This document shows, one piece after another, positions 7,130 to 12,322 of a DNA stretch of 13,438 nucleotides. This stretch comes from JAHFUI01 sp041485905 (GTDB lineage Bacteria > Acidobacteriota > Vicinamibacteria > Vicinamibacterales > CAVVIG01). The notes beneath the pieces are model-generated. The model worked only from the letters and a program-made list of their open reading frames with translations, did not search any database and was not told the DNA's origin. Every line of letters starts with the position of its first letter. The stretch's first letter is position 1. A program made the translations under genes and the position numbers. The stretch is from assembly GCA_041485905.1 (NCBI GenBank), contig JBGPKK010000124.1, positions 1 to 13,438 on the forward strand, in the 5' to 3' direction.

Positions 7130-9380
7130 ACAAGGCACGTCGATTTCTACTGTCCGCGAGGTGTCGCCGCAGCCCGCCGAGGATGTCGTCCCGCTTCGCA
7201 TGACCGAGATCCTGCTGGAGCGCCTCCAGGGCGAAGTGCACGATATCGTGGTGATGGATCTCCTCTGGGGCGACTGCGCTGCTCAGTTCGAGCCAAATAC
7301 TGTGGAGCAGATCGAGTTCCCTGGGCGTCAGGTGCGGCGCATGCGGGCCCAGATAAAACACATGTTCCTGGCCGGTCGGGAAATAGATCGCCAGGGTCAA
7401 ATGCGGTTTGGGGTCAGACAACCGCTCCCAGGCCAGGCCCGCGATACGGGCCTCTTCGGCGACTGGTGTGTTGGGAGAACTCCCCAGCACGACGGTGGAC
7501 GCGTGCAGGCTCTGGGCGGCGCGCAGGATCGCTTCCCACTTGTCTGTCGCCGCCGCGACGGCGAGATGGATCCTCTTTCCCTTCTTCTCCGCAAGTTCGA
7601 GGGCGCGTGTGAAGAGCGTTTGCTCCTCGAGACTGAACAGCTGTTCCGGCGCCAGCTCGTACTCGCCCGACCCCGACCGCTGCAGAAATCGAAGATGCAG
7701 CACCACGACGTCCTGTTTGCGCGGATCGGTTCGGTCGAGAACCGCGCCCAGGTTATACAGCGCGTTGTAATTGCGGACCATCACCAGGATGCTTCCTGGT
7801 CGCACGCCAAGCGTCTCCGGGTTGAGGTCCTCACCGGGTTCCAAATTGAACTGATCGAGCCCGGCATGCGCCGTGGCCCGCTTCCCGGTCATCCGTTCCG
7901 ACACGGTGAACACGGCGAAGAAGATGATCGTGAACGTGACGCCTGAAATCGTGGCCACTTGCTTGGTCAGCAGATTCACCACGCACAACGCGGTCAGGGT
8001 GAGCGTGATCAGTCCCAGACCTATCGGCAACTCCAGCGCGCCGACCTTCAGGTTGAACGGCACCCGAAATTCCCGCTTGCCCGGCTGCTTGTAGCGAAGG
8101 ACCAGCACCGCCAGGCCCTTCATCGCGAAGCTCCACATCACGCCGAAGGCATAGGCCTCGCCCAGCACAAAAATATTTCCCCGGCTCAAGAGGATCGTGA
8201 GGAGTTGGAGTGCCACGACCAGGTTGAGGATCCGATGCGAGGTCCCGAAACGACGATGGGGATGACGAAACCAGTGGGGAAGTATTCCGTCTTCGGACAC
8301 TCTGTTCAGCACGCCGTTCGAGCCAACGATGGCCGTGTTGACGGCCCCGGCCAGCATCAAAGTGCCCACCACGACGACGAACGCGCGGAACGCAATGCGG
8401 AGCGGCAAAGGCCCGACGAGGTTCATCGCCAGACCGCCGATCGGATTGTCGTAGAAGCTGTTGCGTACCGAATCGGGAATGATCATGACGGCGAAAAACG
8501 CCACGCCCGCCGTGAAAATCAGGCTGTAGACAAAAATGACGAAGCCTGCCTTTTCGAGGTTGCGTAATTTCGGATGCTCAATCTCGCGGTACACCTGGGC
8601 CATCGTCTCCTCGCCGCTCATGGCGAGAACAGAGTGGCCCAGGCCAATCAAAATGCCGACGAGTCCGACTTTGTAGGGCAGCGAGGTGTGACGGAGCCAG
8701 CCGAGGGCATCGGCGGAGTACACAAGATTTGACAGGTGCGGCCACGGAGGAAGGTGGAACCCGCGGACCCACAGCGTGTACGAGCACCACACGATCATGA
8801 TGACCACCATGACCGTCGTCACATACATGATGCGCAGAGCTTTCTCACTGGACTCGTGGATGCCCTTGATGTTCTCCCACCAGAAGTACATGGTGACGAG
8901 GGCGGCGAAGACCGCTGCCGTCCCGTTCACCGGGAGGACGAACGTGAAATGGAAGTACGAGAGGAGCTCGTTCAGCAGACCCACCAGGTAGAGGCCCGCC
9001 GACACGCCGCTGATAGGCCCGGTCAGGATGTAGTCGAACATAAGCGCGGAAACCGAAAACTTCGCCAGCGTCGAGCCCATGGCCTCCTTGACGACCCGGT
9101 AGACGCCGCCGCGCACGAACATGCTGCAGCTCTCGATGTAGACCGATCGGACCGCGTAGGCGAGCAGCATGATGGCCAGGATGAACCACGGGGCCGCCTT
9201 CCCCACGAAGTGTTCCGCGATCGCACCCGCATAGAAGGCTGACGAGCCCATGTCGTTGAGCACGATGGCGGCGGCCCGCCAGAAAGAGATGAACGCAAGC
9301 ATCGCGGTCGTCGCGACGAGCACGTTTGACGCAGCGTGAGGGGGACGCGGTGAGGAAGACGGACCGGCGGGTGTAGACAT
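7128..9380 (-). CDS. KimA/KUP-like APC-superfamily permease with C-terminal Usp-like domain, probable K+ transporter
   Basis: A 750-residue membrane protein with about twelve hydrophobic segments (roughly residues 20-493) and a soluble C-terminal region (about 500-750). That region contains a Usp-like fold: ILVMVRNYNALYNLGAVLDR (531-550) to HASTVVLGSS (626-635). It belongs to the APC superfamily. TM1 reads DMGSSAFY (Asp43 to Tyr50), the same spacing as DIGTSPLY in Kup and D36...Y43 in B. subtilis KimA. TM3 DYILTGPIS gives Tyr117, Thr120 and Ser124, matching KimA Y118, T121 and S125; Ser255 in MSGEE matches KimA T230. This by-eye alignment favours K+ over amino acids as substrate, as does the c-di-AMP riboswitch in front and the kdp genes beside it. 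ATG at 9380 is preferred to a TTG at 9398 because GGGAG lies five bases upstream (CTCCC, 9386-9390 on the + strand). General APC permease identity is secure; K+ specificity is inferred. Confidence 0.88.
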   Translation of the reverse strand: MSTPAGPSSSPRPPHAASNVLVATTAMLAFISFWRAAAIVLNDMGSSAFYAGAIAEHFVGKAAPWFILAIMLLAYAVRSVYIESCSMFVRGGVYRVVKEAMGSTLAKFSVSALMFDYILTGPISGVSAGLYLVGLLNELLSYFHFTFVLPVNGTAAVFAALVTMYFWWENIKGIHESSEKALRIMYVTTVMVVIMIVWCSYTLWVRGFHLPPWPHLSNLVYSADALGWLRHTSLPYKVGLVGILIGLGHSVLAMSGEETMAQVYREIEHPKLRNLEKAGFVIFVYSLIFTAGVAFFAVMIIPDSVRNSFYDNPIGGLAMNLVGPLPLRIAFRAFVVVVGTLMLAGAVNTAIVGSNGVLNRVSEDGILPHWFRHPHRRFGTSHRILNLVVALQLLTILLSRGNIFVLGEAYAFGVMWSFAMKGLAVLVLRYKQPGKREFRVPFNLKVGALELPIGLGLITLTLTALCVVNLLTKQVATISGVTFTIIFFAVFTVSERMTGKRATAHAGLDQFNLEPGEDLNPETLGVRPGSILVMVRNYNALYNLGAVLDRTDPRKQDVVVLHLRFLQRSGSGEYELAPEQLFSLEEQTLFTRALELAEKKGKRIHLAVAAATDKWEAILRAAQSLHASTVVLGSSPNTPVAEEARIAGLAWERLSDPKPHLTLAIYFPTGQEHVFYLGPHAPHLTPRELDLLHSIWLELSSAVAPEEIHHHDIVHFALEALQQDLGHAKRDDILGGLRRHLADSRNRRAL

Positions 9381-9384
9381 CACA

Positions 9385-9418
9385 GCTCCCGGGCGCAACG
9401 CTCCGCGGAGCCGTGCGC
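9385..9418 (-). promoter_or_regulatory. Putative expression platform with competing ribosome-binding-site pairing
   Basis: Downstream of the riboswitch core, the minus-strand RNA has GCUCC (9407-9411) facing two identical partners, GGAGC. One partner (9400-9404) makes a local hairpin reinforced by GCGCA/UGCGC (9393-9397 with 9414-9418). The other (9385-9389) is part of the permease ribosome binding site GGGAG. The two pairings exclude each other, so the site can be exposed or masked. This is seen directly in the bases; the switching role is inference. Confidence 0.5.
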
Positions 9419-9620
9419 TTCCAGAATGCCTACGGGGTTAGCTGACGGGCTCGGGCTCGGAAGTGCCCTACCAGATGGATGCGCCCATGTCAGGTAAGTC
9501 GGGTAGGTCTGGCAGGCCTGGTGGGGCTGACCGCCCTACCTGACGTACCCGACGCACCTGACCAACCCGATCCAGAGTGGGTCCCCCGCGCTCCGCGATA
9601 TCGCGAAGCTTCGGCCAACG
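9418..9620 (-). promoter_or_regulatory. c-di-AMP riboswitch (ydaO-yuaA type) in the permease leader
   Basis: Read on the minus strand, the leader holds the conserved ydaO-yuaA blocks in order: GCCGAA (9610-9615); a P2-like hairpin GCUUCGCG/CGCGGAGC (9590-9609); GGGGGACCCA (9578-9587); GGGCGCAUCC (9477-9486) in the place of GGGGUGAAUC; GGUAGGGC (9465-9472); and CCCGUCAGCUAACCCCGUAGGC-type core, with GUCAGCUAAC at 9437-9446. A trailing GGAAG (9418-9422) ends it. This RNA class binds cyclic di-AMP and usually switches off K+ uptake or osmolyte genes; its namesake gene ydaO is B. subtilis kimA. The CCCA/UGGG base of the variable stem (9578-9581 with 9484-9487) is kept, but a large repeat hairpin sits on it. 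The closing P1 pairing is weak as read by eye, so the outer ends are approximate. Confidence 0.9.
9489..9568. repeat. Inverted array of 9-bp repeats inside the riboswitch variable stem
   Basis: Four tandem 9-bp units lie on the + strand: AGGTAAGTC (9492-9500), GGGTAGGTC (9501-9509), TGGCAGGCC (9510-9518) and TGGTGGGGC (9519-9527). Four more lie on the - strand: AGGTAGGGC (9533-9541), GGGTACGTC (9542-9550), AGGTGCGTC (9551-9559) and GGGTTGGTC (9560-9568). The consensus is close to rGGTnsGTC. The two halves form an imperfect inverted repeat: 9489-9516 pairs with 9535-9562 at 23 of 28 positions, with an 18-base loop. In RNA this makes one long hairpin on the CCCA/UGGG stem of the riboswitch. Confidence 0.85.
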
Positions 9621-9625
9621 ATCTC

Positions 9626-9654
9626 AAGCTACGCGCCCGTCAGCAGGGAGTCAA
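9626..9654 (-). promoter_or_regulatory. Candidate sigma-70-type promoter for the riboswitch-permease transcript
   Basis: On the minus strand TTGACT (9649-9654) resembles the -35 consensus (5 of 6). It is followed after exactly 17 bases by TAGCTT (9626-9631), a weak -10 that keeps the first T, the A and the last T. A start about seven bases on (near 9619) would place the 5' end of the RNA at the first riboswitch block, which supports the assignment. Confidence 0.5.
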
Positions 9655-9759
9655 TGCTCTCCGTCCGGTTGTTGGTACTTTTTAGGCTCGTCTTTGGTCG
9701 TTCTTAGGTGCGCCGACCTTTAGGGCTTTTTCAGGCGGTGATCGGTACGCTGCGACGTC
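9655..9759. other. T-rich spacer upstream of the permease promoter; no gene seen
   Basis: This stretch contains several short T-runs followed by AGG (TTTTTAGG, TTCTTAGG, CTTTAGGG, TTTTTCAGG) and stands out in otherwise GC-rich DNA. On the minus strand it is A-rich and lies directly upstream of the candidate -35, where an UP-element-like contact could act. No coding signal, RNA gene or terminator was recognised. Confidence 0.35.
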
Positions 9760-9963
9760 GTGGCGTGGCCGATCCTCCGAGTTCTCGTGACCCTGCAACT
9801 CCTACGGGAACGAGTTCCCACGTCGGTCGTGGTTGCGGTGATTCTGTTGGCGACGGCTGCTGCGGCGGGCGTTGTCGTCTTTGCGCCGTGGTTCGCCGGG
9901 TTGGGGATGGTGGTCGTGGCGGCCGCGACGTGGTGCATCTGGCTGGAGCGCCATCCGCACTGA
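9760..9963 (+). CDS. Doubtful small hydrophobic protein, 67 residues, two predicted membrane helices
   Basis: A GTG-started ORF encodes a peptide with two hydrophobic stretches, about residues 22-42 (PTSVVVAVILLATAAAAGVV region) and 44-62 (PWFAGLGMVVVAAATWCIW). They are separated by a very short turn, and short charged ends flank them (LLRERVP before, LERHPH after). Third codon positions are mostly G or C, as in real genes here, and tryptophans and isoleucines are present, which argues a little against chance. There is no convincing ribosome binding site and the frame is closed by a stop 21 bases upstream of the GTG. It lies alone between the divergent permease and ammonium operons. No family is recognised. 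It may be a genuine small membrane protein or a GC-rich artefact. Confidence 0.3.
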   Translation: MAWPILRVLVTLQLLRERVPTSVVVAVILLATAAAAGVVVFAPWFAGLGMVVVAAATWCIWLERHPH

Positions 9964-10064
9964 ACCCGGTTCGCACGAAGGCGCACCAACTGCTTGCCAT
10001 TCCTGCCCAGTCAGAGAGCCGTGCCCGCTGATCTTGGGGACATTCGACCAGGCGTCAACATTTT

Positions 10065-10089
10065 TGTCGACACATGGTCATGTACGACA
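10065..10089. promoter_or_regulatory. Imperfect dyad upstream of amt, candidate activator site
   Basis: TGTCG (10065-10069) and CGACA (10085-10089) flank an inner ACATG-GT-CATGT (10072-10083). The two symmetry centres differ by half a base, so it is an imperfect dyad. It lies about 95-120 bases before the -24 element, a usual distance for enhancer sites of sigma-54 activators. It does not match the NtrC consensus as I know it, so the binding protein is unknown. Confidence 0.35.
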
Positions 10090-10113
10090 TTAGTGTATCC
10101 CGCGATGAACCGT

Positions 10114-10150
10114 GTCCCGCGAGTCCGCAGTGCGTCAGCAGACGCGGGAC
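10114..10150. repeat. Perfect 8-bp inverted repeat upstream of amt promoter
   Basis: GTCCCGCG (10114-10121) and CGCGGGAC (10143-10150) are exact inverted arms separated by 21 bases, ending 33 bases before the -24 element. This could be a regulator half-site pair, a DNA-bending site between enhancer and promoter, or a hairpin ending RNA coming from upstream. Only the symmetry is seen; the role is open. Confidence 0.5.
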
Positions 10151-10182
10151 GAACGCATCGTCCGCATCGGCAACCGATCCGG

Positions 10183-10198
10183 TGGCGCTGGCCTTGCT
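10183..10198 (+). promoter_or_regulatory. Sigma-54 (-24/-12) promoter for amt-glnK
   Basis: TGGCGC-TGGCC-TTGCT matches the sigma-54 consensus TGGCAC-N5-TTGCW with one change, and the GG and GC dinucleotides have the required 10-base separation. Transcription would start near 10209-10211, giving a leader of about 43 bases before the amt ATG. Sigma-54 control of amt-glnK operons by nitrogen limitation is well known in other bacteria. Confidence 0.75.
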
Positions 10199-10252
10199 GA
10201 CCGACCGTCGCTCGCATCCCGAACATTGTTGACGCGAAGGAGGATTGGGAAC

Positions 10253-11932
10253 ATGCGCGATCTATCTGTCTGGCGTTCGCGGCGGTTGTTGCGGATGGCC
10301 GTCGGCGTCTTCGCCGCATCCCTGTTGGGTGGCCCCGTGGCCGCCCTGGCCGCTCCAGTCGATCCACCGCCCGATCCCGCCGGCATCGCCACCGGTGACA
10401 AGTCCAACGCGGTCGACGCGGGCGGGAATGCCTTCGTCGTGTCCGAACCGACCGACAAGGCCGATCCGGACTACGCGACGAAGAAAAAGGCGTTCGACGA
10501 GTATCAGGCCCAGGCCACGAAAGAGCCGCTCGCCGTGAAGCTCGCGGACTCGGTCGGGCACGTCCGGGTCGCCACCAACGCCGCATGGACGCTCAATACC
10601 GGATACCTCGTCCTGTTCATGCAGGCCGGATTTGCCCTGCTCACGTGCGGACTCGTGCGCCGGAAGAACGCCGCGCATCTCATGATGCTGAACTTCGCGG
10701 CCTACGTGTTTGCGTTTCTCGCCTATTACGCCGTCGGCTACGCGTTCCAGTTCGGTGCGGTGGCGGTGAACGCGGCGCCCGCGAATCTCGGCGGCACGCC
10801 CACGCTCAACCACTTTCTGATCGGAAGCGGCCAGTGGGGCTTCCTGGGCGGGAAGGGCTTTTTCCTGACCGGCCCGGCCTATGACGCCGGCAGCAACGTG
10901 CTCACGCTGTTTCAGGTCGTCTTCATGGAGACGGCCGGCTACATCATCGTCGGCGCGATCTGCGAACGGATCACGTTCGGCGCGTTCATCCTCTGCGAGC
11001 TGTTCGTGGGCGCTCTGCTCTACCCCATGTTCGGCAACTGGGTCTGGGGCGGCGGCTGGATGTCGCAGTTGGGAGCGAGCATGAACTGGGGTCATGGCTA
11101 CGTCGATTTCGCCGGGTCGACCGTCGTCCATGCCGTGGGCGGGTTTTGCGCCATGGCGCTGGCCATCATTCTCGGTCCGCGGCTCGGGAAGTATGGAAAG
11201 GACGGCAAACCGGTCGCCTTCCCCGCCCACAACATCGTGTTCGTCGTGACGGGGACTTTCATCCTGCTGTTCGGGTGGATGGGCTTCAACCCGGGCTCCA
11301 CGCTTGCCGCCACGGATCTGCGCATTGGCGTGGTGGCGATCAACACCAATCTCGCGGCCGTGGCGGGATCGGCGACCGCGATGGTCTTCTGGTATCTCGT
11401 GTTCGGCAAACCCGACATCTCGATGGCGTGCAACGGCATGCTGGCCGGCCTCGTGGCCATCACGGCGCCCTGCGCGTTTGTCGGGCCCACCGCCGCGATC
11501 GCCATCGGCATCGTTGCGGGCGTCATCGTGTGCGCCGGCGTCCTGCTCAACGAGCGGATCTTGAAGATCGACGATCCGTGCGGCGCCATCTCGGTACACG
11601 GGTTCTGCGGCTGGTTTGGCGCGGTCGCCGTCGGGATCTTCGCGGACGGCACGTACGGTGCGGGATGGAACGGCGTCGGGGCGGCCACGTACCTGGGGAA
11701 GGCCGGGCAAGGGGTGACCGGCTTGCTGCACGGCGACTCGTCGCAATTCCTGCTCCAGTTCGGGGGCGCCACGCTGTGCGCCGTGTACGCGTTCACGCTC
11801 ACGTTCGTGGTGTTCAAGGTCGTCAACGCGATCCGCCCGATGCGGGTGAGCGCGGAGATCGAGCTCGAAGGTCTCGACGTTCCCGAGTTCGGCATGCTGG
11901 CGTACCCGGAAGAGGAAGGGATTCCCGCGTAG
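10253..11932 (+). CDS. amt: Ammonium transporter (Amt) with signal peptide and long periplasmic N-terminal extension
   Basis: Amt proteins form trimers in the inner membrane that bring in ammonium or ammonia. This one has 559 residues against 428 for E. coli AmtB. A signal peptide (about 1-33, ...AALAAP) is followed by a hydrophilic Asp/Lys-rich segment (about 35-105) and then the 11-helix Amt core from TAL-like NAAWTLNTGYLVLFMQAGFALL (109-130). Key residues by comparison with AmtB are: gate Phe224 (F107) and Phe345 (F215), periplasmic Trp265 (W148), Ser349 (S219), Asp285 (D160), and the twin pore histidines His293 (DFAGSTVVH) and His449 (ISVHGFCG). The cytoplasmic C-tail RVSAEIELEGLDVPEFG is typical. 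The ATG at 10253 is chosen for the strong AAGGAGGA (10237-10244); an upstream in-frame start at 10112 would cover the promoter. It is first in an operon with glnK, 36 bases apart. Confidence 0.96.
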   Translation: MRDLSVWRSRRLLRMAVGVFAASLLGGPVAALAAPVDPPPDPAGIATGDKSNAVDAGGNAFVVSEPTDKADPDYATKKKAFDEYQAQATKEPLAVKLADSVGHVRVATNAAWTLNTGYLVLFMQAGFALLTCGLVRRKNAAHLMMLNFAAYVFAFLAYYAVGYAFQFGAVAVNAAPANLGGTPTLNHFLIGSGQWGFLGGKGFFLTGPAYDAGSNVLTLFQVVFMETAGYIIVGAICERITFGAFILCELFVGALLYPMFGNWVWGGGWMSQLGASMNWGHGYVDFAGSTVVHAVGGFCAMALAIILGPRLGKYGKDGKPVAFPAHNIVFVVTGTFILLFGWMGFNPGSTLAATDLRIGVVAINTNLAAVAGSATAMVFWYLVFGKPDISMACNGMLAGLVAITAPCAFVGPTAAIAIGIVAGVIVCAGVLLNERILKIDDPCGAISVHGFCGWFGAVAVGIFADGTYGAGWNGVGAATYLGKAGQGVTGLLHGDSSQFLLQFGGATLCAVYAFTLTFVVFKVVNAIRPMRVSAEIELEGLDVPEFGMLAYPEEEGIPA

Positions 11933-11968
11933 ACCCGGCGGCCCATCTGCAACGCACTGGAGGAACCG

Positions 11969-12301
11969 ATGAAATTGATCAAGGCCATCGTCCGGCCGAA
12001 CAAGGTGGACGAAGTCAAAGACGCCGTCGGGAAGCTTGGTCTCTCAGGGATCACCGTCACCGAGGTTCGCGGCCACGGCAAACAGAAGGGACACACCGCC
12101 ATCTATCGGGGGCAGGAGTACACCGTGAGCCTCTTGCCGAAGATGGAGATCGAGATCGTCGTGCCGGACGCGATTGCTGACGAGGCGGTGAAGGTCATCA
12201 CCCAGGCCGCACGCACGGGGGAAATCGGCGACGGTCGTGTGTTCGTCATACCGGTCCACCAGAGCTATCGGATCCGCACCGGTGAACTGGAGCGCGATTG
12301 A
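11969..12301 (+). CDS. glnK: PII signal-transduction protein (GlnK/GlnB)
   Basis: PII is a trimeric cytoplasmic sensor of 2-oxoglutarate and ATP/ADP that blocks Amt when nitrogen is plentiful. The 110-residue product has normal length. It shows the N-terminal MKLIKAIVRPNKVDEVKDAV, the ligand loop TEVRGHGKQKGHT (31-43) and the T-loop signature YRGQEY (46-51) with Tyr51, the uridylylation site in proteobacteria. The B/C-loop block TGEIGDGRVFVIPV (83-96) and RIRTGE (101-106) follow. Arg90 replaces the Lys seen in E. coli GDGK, a conservative change. The ribosome binding site GGAGG (11959-11963) lies five bases before the ATG. Position right after amt marks it as the GlnK type that docks on Amt, although GlnB and GlnK cannot be told apart by sequence alone. 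The same message continues to the porin after 21 bases. Confidence 0.96.
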   Translation: MKLIKAIVRPNKVDEVKDAVGKLGLSGITVTEVRGHGKQKGHTAIYRGQEYTVSLLPKMEIEIVVPDAIADEAVKVITQAARTGEIGDGRVFVIPVHQSYRIRTGELERD

Positions 12302-12322
12302 CTCACCCATAAGGAGGCTTCG

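Noticed and set aside
6936..7946. Plus-strand open frame of 336 codons opposite the 3' part of the permease
   Set aside because: It is antisense to the Usp-like tail and membrane part of a well-supported gene and has low-complexity composition. Only its first ~30 codons were kept as a possible fragment.
7128..9380. Ordinary amino acid permease
   Set aside because: APC membership is clear, but TM1/TM3/TM6 residues match KimA and the leader is a c-di-AMP riboswitch, so amino acid transport is the less favoured reading, although not excluded.
9489..9568. CRISPR-like array
   Set aside because: Units are 9 bp without spacers and occur in opposite orientation, forming a hairpin; there are no cas genes.
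10112..10252. Earlier in-frame start for amt
   Set aside because: It would put the signal peptide internally and would include the sigma-54 promoter in the coding region.
10262..11746. Minus-strand open frame of 494 codons opposite amt
   Set aside because: Shadow of the amt gene; Arg/Glu/Asp/His-rich without recognisable motifs.
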